Shown piece after piece: positions 13,194 through 23,768 of a stretch of 64,000 nt of DNA. The notes beneath the pieces are model-generated. The model saw only the letters and a list, made by a program, of their open reading frames with translations. It ran no database searches and was not told the origin of the DNA. The position numbers and the translations under genes are program-made. Position 1 is the stretch's first letter. Each line of letters begins with the position of its first letter. The stretch is from Candidatus Fredericiella danica (lineage in GTDB: Bacteria; Chloroflexota; Anaerolineae; Caldilineales; Caldilineaceae): positions 1 to 64,000 of the forward strand of contig JADJPH010000011.1 of the NCBI GenBank assembly GCA_016713335.1, written 5' to 3'.

Positions 13194-14258
13194 TCAATGG
13201 TGCTCGTCATGGTCGCCACTGTGCCCAATGGTGGCCATCTGGAAAAAGACCAGTGACAGCATCATAAACACCAACGCTTGCACGAACCCGACAAACACTT
13301 CCAGCCCGTAGAATGCGACGGGCAAAAGGAACGCAAACAGGAAAGTCATCGTGGCAAGCACGATTTCACCGGCAAAGATATTGCCGTAGAGACGAAAACC
13401 AAACGCCAGGATGCGGGCGACTTCTGAGATCAACTCAAGGATGCCGACAAAGGCGTTGATGAACTTCATAAACAGGTTGGGACCACTAAAGGTGAAGAAC
13501 TTCCGGAAATAGCTGCCACCCAGGAACCGTACCCCCCAGACCTGAACCATGAACATGGTCGACAACGCCAGCGCAAACGTCACATTGAGGTCGGCGCTCG
13601 GGGCACGGAACAGCGGAACAAACTTCTCGTGTGCGCCTTCTTCGGCAGCGACCGGCGCCGCCTGAATCGATTCCGGCGCGGCCAGGATCAAGTTGCCACC
13701 GGCCATCGCCAACTGCGCATCCCAACGGAAGCCGTTGCCCGCTACGGCGCCTGCATCGACTGGCGCCTGGCCATGCTCTTCGTCAATGACCTCTTCCAAC
13801 TCCTCTACCGGCTCGACCGGCTGATAGAAACCGATGCTGCCCACCCCCGGAATCAGACCGCTCCAGTTCGCCACAATGACAAAAAGAAAGATCGTCATCG
13901 ACCAGGTGAAAAACTTGGTGGCGTTCTTGCCCGCAACGCTTTCGGACAAACCGTACAGCCCCTCCACCACCATCTCCATGAAATTCGCAACACCGCCGGG
14001 CACCATGCGCAACGTGAAACGCGTGATCAACGCCAACAAAAGGATAATAATGTCAACAATGATCGTCGTGAGCACAGTATTCGTCAACCAGGCAGGGCCA
14101 TCGGCGAAAATCTGTTCGCCCGATAACGCGACATGGGGTGGTGAAACAGGGTAAGTAAACGGAATGATCAGGCTGGCAACAAACAACACCGCAACAACGA
14201 TTGTCCACACTTTGCGGGTCGTAGTGCCCCACAACGCATCCTTGATCTTCTTGCCCAT
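13194..14258 (-). CDS. atpB: ATP synthase Fo subunit a
   Basis: Stator channel subunit, about 354 residues. The ATG at 14258 (MGKKIKDALWG) is preferred over a GTG 12 bases upstream, because the GTG overlaps the AAAGGAG ribosome site. The essential Arg lies in ILAFGFRLYGNIFAGE, and the last helices carry FVGFVQALVFMML. Unusual: between the second conserved helix pair and the SADLNVTFALAL segment there is an insertion of roughly 70 residues, very acidic at first (EPVEELEEVIDEEHG) and then Ala/Pro-rich. It probably forms an external loop. The C-terminus is His-rich (DHDEHH). Confidence 0.94.
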   Translation of the reverse strand: MGKKIKDALWGTTTRKVWTIVVAVLFVASLIIPFTYPVSPPHVALSGEQIFADGPAWLTNTVLTTIIVDIIILLLALITRFTLRMVPGGVANFMEMVVEGLYGLSESVAGKNATKFFTWSMTIFLFVIVANWSGLIPGVGSIGFYQPVEPVEELEEVIDEEHGQAPVDAGAVAGNGFRWDAQLAMAGGNLILAAPESIQAAPVAAEEGAHEKFVPLFRAPSADLNVTFALALSTMFMVQVWGVRFLGGSYFRKFFTFSGPNLFMKFINAFVGILELISEVARILAFGFRLYGNIFAGEIVLATMTFLFAFLLPVAFYGLEVFVGFVQALVFMMLSLVFFQMATIGHSGDHDEHH

Positions 14259-14350
14259 GATGCAAAGCACTCCTTTGCAATTTGCTGGTTGCTAATCAAC
14301 CAACTCGTTTTGCCGGCGTTTCACGGCGCCACATATCGGCGCAGCGAAAA

Positions 14351-14695
14351 TCAAGACAGACTATCTACTTCAAGCGGAAGTCCAGGATCGGCGCCTGTTG
14401 TCGTGGGCGCCTGCTCCTCTTCCAGCGGCAACTCAGGCGCCACGATCGCAAAAATTCGATCCAGATCACCCAAGACAGCTCGATTGACCATCACCGTCGC
14501 CAGCGGGATGCATATCACCACGGCGGCCATGGTTAAAATCGGCAAAGTTTTGGCCACCTGATCAAGCACAAATGCTGCTGTAACTGGAACCACCAGGGTG
14601 AAGAGGAAAAGCTTCAGTGCGCGCTGCACGTCGATGCGTAGAGGGGCAGCGGGCGTCGATTCCTGGCGTTCCGGCGTCAAGCAGTGGCCTTTCAT
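14351..14695 (-). CDS. Small two-helix membrane protein, AtpI/AtpZ-like
   Basis: 114 residues with two predicted membrane helices (LFLFTLVVPVTAAFVLD near 29-46 and ILTMAAVVICIPLATVMV near 53-71) and an acidic Pro/Thr-rich tail. Its place just before atpB matches the AtpI/AtpZ proteins that help assemble the c-ring or carry magnesium. Sequence identity to those families is not obvious by eye, so the assignment rests mainly on position and topology. Confidence 0.5.
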   Translation of the reverse strand: MKGHCLTPERQESTPAAPLRIDVQRALKLFLFTLVVPVTAAFVLDQVAKTLPILTMAAVVICIPLATVMVNRAVLGDLDRIFAIVAPELPLEEEQAPTTTGADPGLPLEVDSLS

Positions 14696-14769
14696 GGTCA
14701 GGTGCTATCCGTTGCCTGTTGTCCACGCGCTGACACATTGGTAGGCCATCACCTAGACAAGTGACCAGG

Positions 14770-14799
14770 ATGATAGCATGTGGTTTTGCGCTCGCGCAA
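14770..14799 (-). promoter_or_regulatory. Candidate promoter of the ATP synthase operon
   Basis: On the minus strand TTGCGC (14794-14799), 18 bases, then TATCAT (14770-14775). The -35 lies within a small palindrome, TTTGCGCGAGCGCAAA. Nearest upstream position to the first gene of the operon. Confidence 0.35.
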
Positions 14800-14827
14800 A
14801 TTTTCACATGCTTCTAGGACATAACGC

Positions 14828-15235
14828 CTAACCGCGCGCAACGGCAGCGCGTCGCTGCTGCCAGTCCAGCCAAAGACAGACAATCAAGGCAATTTCGATG
14901 ATCTTATCGGTATAGGCCAACCAGGTCAATGGGCTGCCCACATCGATCGCCATACCGCTGAGCGGGGAGCCAAGCCCCAGAAAAACCCACCCCACCACGG
15001 TGATGGCCGTATACGCAATCAAGATCCAGGTGATCCAGCCGTGATACCGTTGCAGCGCGGGTATCGGCAGAAAAAGCAGCGCCAACAACACAAGATAACC
15101 AAGACCGTTCAAAATAAAGACACGGTCGGGTTGCCCAGGAAATTGGAACGCCAACCAGAGATGAATGGCTGCCGTCGCAACGGTCAAGGCGATGATTACC
15201 CACCGAAGTGGGCCTAACGGGCGCACGGCAGACAT
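14828..15235 (-). CDS. Four-helix membrane protein of unknown function
   Basis: About 135 residues. The ATG at 15235 is chosen because TGGAGG lies 6 bases before it. Four hydrophobic segments: WVIIALTVATAAIHLWLAF, YLVLLALLFLPIPAL, WITWILIAYTAITVVGWVFL and IIEIALIVCLWLDW. A single His sits in the first helix. I do not recognise the family; small four-helix proteins of this kind are common in Chloroflexota and Halobacteria. Same strand as the ATP synthase operon but with 130 bases and a candidate promoter between. Confidence 0.6.
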   Translation of the reverse strand: MSAVRPLGPLRWVIIALTVATAAIHLWLAFQFPGQPDRVFILNGLGYLVLLALLFLPIPALQRYHGWITWILIAYTAITVVGWVFLGLGSPLSGMAIDVGSPLTWLAYTDKIIEIALIVCLWLDWQQRRAAVARG

Positions 15236-15503
15236 GGGAGCCTCCATGTGCATGTCAGATTCGATGCCAGGGAGAATGGATGGCGCAAATGATAGGTGAA
15301 TACTCTACACCAATGCGCTACTGGGTGCAATTGGTTGTGGACTCCATGCCATCTTACAGTCATCCGGCAAATGTTATGCGATTCTTGCACCGAAACATCG
15401 CAGGCGAAGCTCTCTTCCCAGTGCTCGGCACCCGCCGCGAACATTGGTACGCCTGCACTCGTACGCAGTGAGCGCATCGACTTTCCAAACAAGGAGGCAA
15501 CCC

Positions 15504-16424
15504 ATGGATCGTATTTATGTGATGCAACTCGTCCGTTCGTTTCAGGTTGGTGAGATCAGCCGGCGCGCCTTTCTAAAACGCACATCGGCGGCCGTCGGCA
15601 GTCTCGCCGTCGCCAATGTGCTGTTGGCAGCGTGCCAACCGGTCACCGCCGTCCCGCGCCCGGTCGTGGATCCAACCGCTACCGGCGAGGGCGTCGGCTC
15701 AGCCGAGACAAACCAGACGACGGACGCCGGACTCGTGAGTGGCGTCGTTGAGTATGCTGGCCCGGATGGCGAAACCCTCACCGGTTACCTTGCCCGCCCC
15801 GAGGGGGCTGGCCCCTGGCCGGCACTGGTCGTCATCCAAGAGTGGTGGGGCTTGAACGAACACATCAAAGACGTGGCACGCCGATTTGCCAACGAAGGCT
15901 ATGTTGTCCTCGCGCCCGATCTTTATCATGGCCAGGTCGCCACTGAACCGGATGAGGCGCGCAAACTGGTCATGGAAGTCGATATGGCAGCCGCGGTGGA
16001 AGAGATTCGCAGCGGCATTGACTATCTGCTCGCCCAGGACACAGTGACCGGCGACCAGGTTGGGGCGACAGGATTCTGCTTCGGTGGCAGACTTGCGCTG
16101 ATGACGGCACTGGCCGATGCGGAAACCGGTCAGGTGGCCGTCGTCGCGCCTTTCTATGGCCAGCCGCTGACGCCGGAAGAGGCCGCAAAACTCAAGACGC
16201 CGCTGGTAGGCTCGTACGGCGCCGACGACGGCGGCATTCCGGTGGCGGATGTACAGGCCATGGGGGATGCCCTGACCGCGGCTGGAATCGAAAACGAGAT
16301 CGAGATCTACACCGGCGCGCCCCACGCGTTCTTTAACGACACCCGCTCCAGTTACCGGCCGGAGGCCGCAGCCGATGCCTGGCAGCGCGTCCTGGCGTGG
16401 TTCGAAAAATATCTACCCGCATAG
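15504..16424 (+). CDS. Exported dienelactone hydrolase family protein (Tat-type lipoprotein)
   Basis: Alpha/beta hydrolase of about 306 residues. Start at 15504 has AAGGAGG 7 bases upstream; a longer frame is open but lacks a site. The N-terminus carries a twin-arginine motif (SRRAFLKRT) and then a lipobox ending LLAAC, so it is probably exported folded and lipid-anchored. Catalytic residues of the DLH family: nucleophile Cys in GFCFGG, Asp in GADDG, His in GAPHAFFND. The oxyanion-type QEWWGLN segment is also present. Substrate unknown. A Ser-type paralogue lies at 56670. Confidence 0.88.
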   Translation: MDRIYVMQLVRSFQVGEISRRAFLKRTSAAVGSLAVANVLLAACQPVTAVPRPVVDPTATGEGVGSAETNQTTDAGLVSGVVEYAGPDGETLTGYLARPEGAGPWPALVVIQEWWGLNEHIKDVARRFANEGYVVLAPDLYHGQVATEPDEARKLVMEVDMAAAVEEIRSGIDYLLAQDTVTGDQVGATGFCFGGRLALMTALADAETGQVAVVAPFYGQPLTPEEAAKLKTPLVGSYGADDGGIPVADVQAMGDALTAAGIENEIEIYTGAPHAFFNDTRSSYRPEAAADAWQRVLAWFEKYLPA

Positions 16425-16441
16425 CGTTGATCCCGGTTATA

Positions 16442-19400
16442 TCAGTGCACACCGTCAAGCCAGCGATCGAGCACGTCCAGTAGGTCTTGCGGGCGGATTG
16501 GCTTCGAAATGTAGTCATCCATCCCCGCCGCAATGCACATCTCGCGGTCGCCCTGCATGGCATTTGCCGTCATCGCCACAACCGGCACCAACGGATTGCG
16601 CACACCTGATGCCGGGCTGCGCAATCGCCGCGTCGCCTCATACCCATCAACCTCCGGCATCTGGCAATCCATCAACACCAGATCATAGGGTAGCCGCCGC
16701 AGGGCATCCACTGCCTCAGCGCCATTGGCAACGGCGTCAACCTGATAGCCGCGTTTCCGCAATAATGTGAGCACCACCATCTGATTCACCCGATTGTCCT
16801 CCGCCACCAAAATCCGCAAGCGATGCAGATCTTGTGACGGTGGCTCGGGCGTTGGGATGGTTTGCTGCGCCAACGGCGCCCCAAGCGCCAACGATAGCGC
16901 AGAAAACAACTGCAGCTTCCGTATCGGCTTCGGCAAATAGGCGGCGAAAAGCCCTTCGTTGGACTGAACAGGGCTGCTGCGCTGGCCAAGTGAAGTGAAA
17001 AGGACCAGTGGCACGCCAGAACAGCGAGGATCGGCTCGAATTTGGCGCGCCAGTTCTTCGCCATTGTTGTCCGGCAACTCCATGTCGAGCAATACCGCGT
17101 CCACAGTGCGGTTGTGCGCTGCTTCGACACGTAATACTTCGAGTGCCGCAGCCCCATCAGCCGCCTCCAGGAACCGGCAACCGAAGGATTGTAAGTGTTT
17201 GGCCACCACAAACCGATTGATCGGGAGGTCGTCAACGATGAGAATACACCTCTCTGCAAGCGCGTCCTTGTTCAAAGGCTCGCCGTCCGCAGTTGGATCA
17301 CGTCGCTCAAAGGTAAGTGTAAACCAAAAGTGCGAGCCCTGACCCGGTTGGCTGTCGACACCGATTTCACCGCCCATCGTCTCAACCAGGCGCTTCGCAA
17401 TCGCAAGGCCCAGCCCAGTGCCTCCAAAACGTCGCGTCGTCGATGCGTCGGCTTGAACGAAAGGACTGAATAGGTCTGGAATCCGTTCTGCAGGAATTCC
17501 GATCCCGGTATCAGAAACCAAAAAATGCAGTGTTGCCGTCTGGTCACCTGCAGTCACGAAATTCACCGTCAACGTGACCGTGCCGTGGTCCGTGAACTTA
17601 ATCGCATTGCTCACAAGATTGACCAGCACCTGGCGAATCCTGCTCGGGTCGCCGCGCAACGCAGTGGGCGTTTCAGGCATGACAACCGATATCAGTTCCA
17701 GCCCCTTCGCATGTGCGCGCGCCGCCAGCATTTCAGCCGTCTCTTCGACAATTGCGCATAGATCAAAGTCGACGATTTCAAGCTCCAACTTACGAGCTTC
17801 GATCTTGGAGAAGTCAAGAATGTCATTGATCAAGATCAGCAGAGCTTCGCCGCTTGAGCGCACAATTTCGGCATACTGCCGCTGTTCAGGGGTGAGCTCT
17901 GTTTCCAACAACAGACCCGTCATGCCGATGACGCCGTTCATCGGCGTACGAATCTCATGGCTCATGTTGGCAAGAAACTCGCTTTTGGCCGCACTCGCCG
18001 CTTCGGCGCGAACGGCGAGTTCCTCGGCACGTTTTGCCGCAGACTCAAGTTGTGTGTTCGCCGCCGCCAGCGATTCTTCCGATTGTTGGCGTTTGATGGC
18101 CGCACCCAGGACGCCCGCAGCAATCCGCAACGCTTCAATGTCGATTGGCATCCATTGGTGCAGTCCGGTGCAGTCATCAAACTGCAAGCCGCCCCACCAC
18201 TCGCGCTCAAGAAAGACCGGAATAACCAGAATGGCGCAAATGTCTTGAGCTTCCAGGACGGCGCGTTGGTCTTCAGGAAACTCCTCGCTCCGTCCACTGA
18301 CGCAGTTGCCTTCACGCAGCAACTCCTCCCAACACGCAAAACCCGCACGCCAGGGGATTTCTTGCCGGCGCAACTTGTCGAGCTGCGGCGAGATGCCGGG
18401 TGCACACCACTCGTGGGTTCGGCTGGCGTAGAGTTCACCGTTCGAAAGCGAACGATTCCGAAATAGCGAAATACGGCTTGCCTCGGCGGCTTCTGCCAAT
18501 CGGACCAATGCCTGATCGATGCTATCCTCCCAGTCATCTGTCCGCAGGAAATTCTGGGCAACGACGCTCACGGTCTCAAGCACTCTCTCGCGGCGGCCCA
18601 GCAGCAGTTCGACCTTTCGCCGGTCCGTAATATCGTCAAACATGAAGAGCAGATGTTGCTGGCCATTACTCTCAAACGATGTCAGCAAACACTCCACCCA
18701 GATCGCGCGGCCAAAAGAGGTGGTCAGGGACGTAATGAGCCGTCGTTCTTCATTGGTCGCCAAGCGCTTCCTCCGCAAGGCCGGCCAAATCCACTTTCCC
18801 GCCAGGAGCGCAACTCGCGGAAGTTCTGTTGCACCAACTGCTCAACGGTAGCCCCAACCGCGCGCGCGGCAGCAGTGTTCGCCATCACGCATTTGCCCGT
18901 ATCGGAGCGGTAGGCAATCATGCCAAGGAGGGATGATTCCACCATCGTCTGGTTTAGGTCCAGGATCTCAGCCAGGCGTTGTTCGGTCAGCTTCCGCACT
19001 GGTGATGTCACGGCAGTGCAGACCACGAACTCGACCTTGCCATCCTCACCCATCTTCGGTGTGCGCGTAATCGAAAGACTGCGCGGCAATCCAGCACCGT
19101 CCAGTGACTCGAATTCGTCGTGCTCCGGCCGGCCGGCGGCAAACACCGTGCGATTGGTGTCAATCCAGCGGGTCGCCACATCCGCTGGCAATACGTCGGC
19201 AATCCGCTGCTGCTCCAGAAGTTGCTTGGGTTTGCCCATGAACGACGCATGGGCTTGATTGACAGGTCCGTAGGTCTCAGCATCCTTGAGGTACCAGACC
19301 TGCGTTTCGATCGTATCGAGCAGCAACGTCTGTTCGCTGGCGAGGCGCAGTTTCGAATCACGCGCAGTCTGCATCCATCGCTGCGCAATATAGAACAACA

Positions 19401-20682
19401 CAAGCAACATCGAGATCAGCAACGTAATCAAGATCGGCATCAACCGTTTTTGCGCCACCAGCGCCAGCCAGGTGGTTGCATCGATGTCAATGCCAAGCAC
19501 GGCAAGTACATTCCCCTGATCGTCGGTGATCGGCGTAAACGCAGTCACCCAGTTGCCCCAGTGATCCGCTAAGGGACCTTCAACAAATGACTCAGGTTGT
19601 GTAAATGAGGACTTCAACTGGGCGGTTGCTTCGCCGTAGACTTCGCCAGGCGGTGAATAGTCCGGCGAATCCGGCGGTTCCGCATCTACCAGGAAAATCA
19701 ATTGGCCATTCGACTGCCCTACGAGATAGACAAACCGCACTTCGGGGTTGACATCGCGCAGGCGTACAAGTTGCGCTTTGATCGCTTCGTATGTGGGTGT
19801 ACCGGCATCCTGTGCTGTACCGGTCAGCGGTGCGAGTTGCTCCTCCGTGATGCCTGCCGCGGCAAGTTGAACGTGACGGATTAGTTCGGACGCTTGCTGC
19901 TGTGTCGCATTGCCGGTGGCCCAATCCGTCACCACCCACCCCAAAAGCAGACTGCCAAGGAGCGCCAGCAACAACAAGATCTCAAGGGTGACAAGGGATG
20001 AAGCACGCCGCATCTCGCGTCTGCGCGACCGGACGGCAAAGCGCCAGAGCGCAAGCACCATCACAAGCGTTGTGACCGTCTGCCCAATCTGAACCAGGAT
20101 CGTGACCGGCTGGAGCAGATTTGACTCGAAAAGCATCGCTGCACTCAGCACGTCCCATGTTGGATCGACAAACTCGATCACACCGTAGACCGCCATACCG
20201 ATCGCAAGCACCACAAGCGGGCGCAGGCGCACAACTTCGGTTTGTGCGTACCCCCAGAATACTCGTGCGCTGAATAGAGTGCCGGCAAGACCAAGACAGA
20301 GTGCGGCAAATTGCAGCGCTGTGACACCGCCCAGCGCGCTAGTAAGGAGGATTAGCAGAATTGGCACGAAGATCCATCGCCCAGGAGCGCGATAACCAAG
20401 GCTTTCTAGCCCTTGGCGACCAAATTCGACCAGAAGTAGATAGGATATCGCACTACCGATCGCAGCAATCAGCCCCCATTGGCCATTGTCACCAAGATTG
20501 ATTTCCAACAATTCAAGCCATTCGACGACGCCTTGAAGTAACGCCCAACCCGCAAACCACGCCCACGGCAACGCCCGGCGATCTTCGTCGCCAAGCGCTG
20601 CGGTCATGGCGGCAAGCAAAATGAGACCTAACCCAGCACAAAAGGCGATGTAATCGAATTCAGAAGCGACCAACGCAAGCAT
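16442..20682 (-). CDS. Large hybrid sensor histidine kinase (frameshift in assembly)
   Basis: About 1,410 residues when two overlapping pieces are joined near 18800-18815, where a PAS domain passes from NFRELRSW in one frame to KWIWPALRRKR in the other. Order: an N-terminal block of about seven membrane helices (1-235), an extracytoplasmic sensor of the double-Cache type (about 250-430, with FVYLVGQSNGQLIFLVDAE and LAVLGIDIDATTWLALV), a further helix, two PAS domains, a GAF domain (AEASRISLFRNRS), HisKA with NMSHEIRTPMNGVIG, HATPase (NLVSNAIKF, DTGIGIP, GGTGLGLAI), and two receiver domains. The last receiver has VAEDN, LMDCQMPEVDG and Lys in ISKPI, so it is complete. The first has DDLPIN, LLDMELPD and KPIRK. 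No response regulator follows. Confidence 0.9.
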
Positions 20683-20854
20683 GGCAGAAGCACGTAAATC
20701 GAAAAAGTCGAGAACGAACTGACAAGGTATAACTTACTATACAACGGATAAATCGTTAAGGGAATAGGTCTTTCACCGGACTTTTTCTGCCCTAAATCAA
20801 TGCCAATCTCCACCTGACTGCCGTCAACACCGGAGCTACCTTGCAGGGCTTGCA

Positions 20855-20879
20855 AAATATATATTCATAATATATATTT
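20855..20879. promoter_or_regulatory. Perfect AT-rich palindrome before the oxyanion operon
   Basis: Two perfect 11-base arms, AAATATATATT and AATATATATTT, flank a 3-base centre. TGCAA/TTGCA lies outside the arms. It ends 5 bases before the ATG of the AbrB-like gene, where an autoregulatory operator of a VapB-type protein would be expected. Confidence 0.7.
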
Positions 20880-20884
20880 CTTGC

Positions 20885-21085
20885 ATGCAGACTGCGAAGC
20901 TTTTCCCAAATGGTCAGAGTCAGGCAGTACGGTTGCCCAAGGAGTTCCGTTTTACGGGCGACCGCGTCTATGTGCAGCGTATCGGGAATGCCGTGGTCCT
21001 GCTCCCGTTTCAGGCGCCGTGGCGGACGCTCTTTGAGAGCTTGGATGACTTTACCGCCGATTTTGGCGCTGAGGAGCCAGCATGA
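20885..21085 (+). CDS. VapB-like AbrB-fold DNA-binding protein
   Basis: 66 residues, a typical VapB antitoxin. The N-terminal swapped-hairpin DNA-binding motif is clear (TAKLFPNGQSQAVRLPKEFRF, then VYVQRIGNAVVLLP). The C-terminal tail (PWRTLFESLDDFTADF) is the toxin-contacting part. Its stop overlaps the start of the next gene (ATGA), the usual antitoxin-toxin arrangement. Here, however, the partner is a degenerate PIN domain fused to a ligand-binding domain at the head of a transporter operon. I therefore infer that it acts as the DNA-binding half of an oxyanion-responsive repressor rather than as an antitoxin. The palindrome at 20855-20879 is its likely operator. Confidence 0.9.
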   Translation: MQTAKLFPNGQSQAVRLPKEFRFTGDRVYVQRIGNAVVLLPFQAPWRTLFESLDDFTADFGAEEPA

Positions 21086-22284
21086 GCGAACCGGCAATTA
21101 AGCTCCTGCTGGATACGAGCTACTGTCTTTATCTGATCCGCAGCCGGCCACACCATGTGGAGCCGGCGTTTGACCGCTTTGCACCGGGAGAGATCGCCGT
21201 CTCATCGATTACGGTCGATGCATTGCAGGGGTATGCGCAGGCTTCAACTGCGCCGATGCAAAATTTACGCGCGCTAGAGCAGTTCTTGCTCCCGTTGGTC
21301 GTCGTCGACTTCGATGCCGCCGCCGCCCGCTGGTTGGCGCGCGCAGGCGCTCAAGGACAAATCGCCGGCAATGTGCATGCGGCGCTGTTGGCGGCGCACG
21401 CCCGCCGGCTTGGCGCCACACTGGTGACGCACCGCCCCGAACTTTACCAGGGGATGCTCGAACTCTCGATCTGCCGCGAGGTAGGTGACGTTCTTGGAAC
21501 CCTAGAAGATATCGGTATAGCCGCAGGGTCGTTGGCCCCACGTTTTCGGCGCCCAACGACCGGACCACACACCATCGTGCTCACCGGCAGCCACGATCTG
21601 TCGATCGATCTGCTGGCGGATGAATTGCACGCTACCCACCCCGGACCTGGTCCTTGCCGCTGCGCACGTCGGCAGCATGACCGGTCTGCTTGCCCTCCGG
21701 GAACGGACCGCCCACCTGGCCGGCTCACACCTGCTCGACGGCGCCACCGGTGAGTTCAATGTTGGACACGTTCGACAACTGTTGGCGCCACATGGCGTGC
21801 ACGTCGTCATCGTTGGCTTTGTTGGACGGATCCAGGGCTTGATCGTAGGGCGCGGCAATCCACGGCAAATCATGACGCTGGCGGATCTGGTACGCGAGGA
21901 CGTCACCTTCATCAACCGGCAGGAAGGCGCAGGGACGCGTGTGTTGCTTGAGTACCACCTCGCAGAGACTGCGCTCAACCCGGCGCAGATCCGAGGGTAT
22001 GACAATGAAGCAACCACCCATCTTGCCGTCGCGACGGCAATTGCCCGCGGTGACGTAGACTGCGGGCTCGGGATCCAGGCAGCAGCGCAGACGATGGGAC
22101 TTGATTTTGTCCCGCTGTTTGATGAACGCTATGACCTGATCATTCCGGTAGAGAATTATGAGTCAGCTTTGCTGGCGCCCTGTTGGCCTTGTTGCGGCGG
22201 CAGGATGGTGGACTCCGCCAACGCATCGCTACGCTGGGGGGCTATGACACGACGCCAATGGGAAAAGTGCTGGCGGAAGTCTGA
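21082..22284 (+). CDS. Degenerate PIN domain fused to a PBP-like oxyanion sensor domain (two frameshifts)
   Basis: About 400 residues. Residues 1-130 are a VapC-type PIN fold (LLLDTSYCLYLI, VSSITVDALQ, LLAAHARRLGATLVTH). Of the four catalytic acids only the first Asp remains: the Glu of the usual xELxxG is Ala (VDALQG), the third Asp position is Ala (VHAALLAAHA), and the fourth is lost (THRPEL). From about residue 165 the same open frame enters a periplasmic-binding-protein-like domain (TIVLTGSHDLSIDLLADEL). This domain continues after a one-base break near 21645 (DLVLAAAHVGSMTGLLALR, FINRQEGAGTRVLLEY, PLFDERYDLIIPVENYES). After a second break near 22180 it ends with IATLGGYDTTPMGKVLAEV and TGA at 22282. 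That domain type is known as the ligand-sensing half of molybdate/tungstate-type regulators. The fusion itself does not depend on any frame correction. Confidence 0.85.
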
Positions 22285-22291
22285 AAGGTGG

Positions 22292-23012
22292 ATGTCATAT
22301 CAGTGGGCTAATCGACGGCTTTCGCCAGTCCATCGAACTTATTCTCGCCGGTGACGCCGCCCTTCGGGAGATCGTGCTGCTGTCGCTGCAGGTTTCGGGC
22401 CTGGCGCTGGTCATCAGCACGATTTTTGGCATTCCGATTGGCGCTGTACTTGGACTCTCGCATTTCCGAGGTCATAAGCTGTCAGTCGCGCTGGTATATA
22501 CCGGTATGGCGTTTCCGCCGGTGGTGATTGGCCTCTTTGTCTATGTGCTGCTGTCGCGGTCTGGACCGCTAGGCGCATTGAGTTGGCCGTGGATCCCCAA
22601 GCTATTTACGCCAGGGGCAATGGTATTGGCGCAGGTTATCATTGCATTTCCCCTGATTGCGGGATTCACAATGGCTGCCGTGCAAGGCGTTGATCCGGCG
22701 CTGCGCCTACAGGTGCGGGCGTTAGGCGCTTCCCGCCGGCAGGTCACCTGGGCCGTACTTGAAGAGGCGCGCGTCGGCGTGATTGCGGCGGTCGTCGCCG
22801 GGTTTGGGGGCATCATCTCAGAGGTGGGCGCCGTGATGCTTGTCGGTGGCAACATTGCGGGCCGCACCCGTGTGCTGACAACCGCCATCGTGTTGGAAAC
22901 CAACAAGGGCAATTTTGGGTTCGCACTCGCCCTGGGGGTCATCCTGCTCAGCATTGCGTTCACGACGAACATCGTCATCATGCGCCTTCAAGGCCATACA
23001 CTCGAAGAATGA
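22292..23012 (+). CDS. tupB: Tungstate-type ABC transporter permease TupB
   Basis: About 239 residues, the size of TupB/WtpB-like permeases with five to six membrane helices. The conserved frame begins LIDGFRQSIELILAGD, typical of the TupB N-terminus. It joins an ATG at 22292, which has AAAGGTGG just upstream, if one G is removed from GGG at 22305-22307. Otherwise only a GTG at 22374 is available. The EAA-type cytoplasmic loop is LRLQVRALGASRRQVTWAVL, followed by GFGGIISEVGAVMLVGGN. C-terminal LETNKGNFGFALALG is characteristic of TupB. Stop overlaps the tupC start. Confidence 0.9.
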
Positions 23013-23736
23013 CCGTGCTCTACACGCTGCGTGACGTGACGAAACGATATGGCGACAAGACGGTTCTGTCGGTTGACGCGCTCGATATCCATACGGGTGA
23101 GATCCTCGCCCTGGTCGGACCGAGCGGCGCCGGAAAAAGCACCCTGCTGCGGCTGCTCAATTTCTTGCAACCGGCGACGACTGGGGTGATGCACTTTGAG
23201 AAGTCGCAGATCGACCCGGGGCAGGAGGCACCGGTTGAGGTGCGGCGCCGGGTGACGACAGTCTTCCAGCGGCCTGTGCTGCTCAAGCGCTCGGTTGAGT
23301 CGAACGTGGCCTATGGTTTGCGGTTGCGAGGGCGGCGCGAGAGCGAGGCCTTGGTCCAAACGACGCTGGCAGCCGTGGGTCTCAGCGACCTGGCAAAACA
23401 GCACGCACGCACGCTGTCAGGTGGCGAGGCGCAGCGGGTGGCGCTTGCACGGGCGATGGTGTTGGAACCGGATGCGTTGCTGCTCGACGAGCCGACGGCC
23501 AATCTCGACCCGTACAACGTCGGTCTGATCGAGCAGATTGTAGCGAAGCTAAACCGGGAGCGCGGGCGACGATCATATTGGTGACACACAATATTCATCA
23601 AGCCCGCCGCCTGGCGCATCGCGTTGCCTTTATGTTGGACGGCAAGATTATCGAGATTGCCGACAACCACACGTTCTTTGCGGCTCCGTCAGACCCGCGC
23701 ACCGCTGCTTTTGTGCGCGGCGAGATGGTTTATTGA
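23009..23736 (+). CDS. tupC: Tungstate-type ABC transporter ATPase TupC (frameshift in assembly)
   Basis: About 242 residues when joined. Walker A GPSGAGKST, Q-loop FQRPVLL, signature LSGGEAQRVALARAM and Walker B ALLLDEPTANLD are in the first piece. One G is missing from a G run near 23557, after which TIILVTHNIHQARRLAHRVAFM supplies the switch His, and the protein ends GEMVY at 23734. This ATPase lacks a fused TOBE domain; a separate Mop protein at the end of the operon may take over that role. Starts within the tupB stop (ATGA). Confidence 0.92.
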
Positions 23737-23768
23737 CAATGTCAACGTACCTGGAAAGGAAAGAATCC

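Noticed and set aside
21082..21500. Ordinary VapC toxin
   Set aside because: Three of four catalytic acids are missing and the chain runs on into a ligand-binding domain, unlike the intact PIN toxin at 50571-50963.
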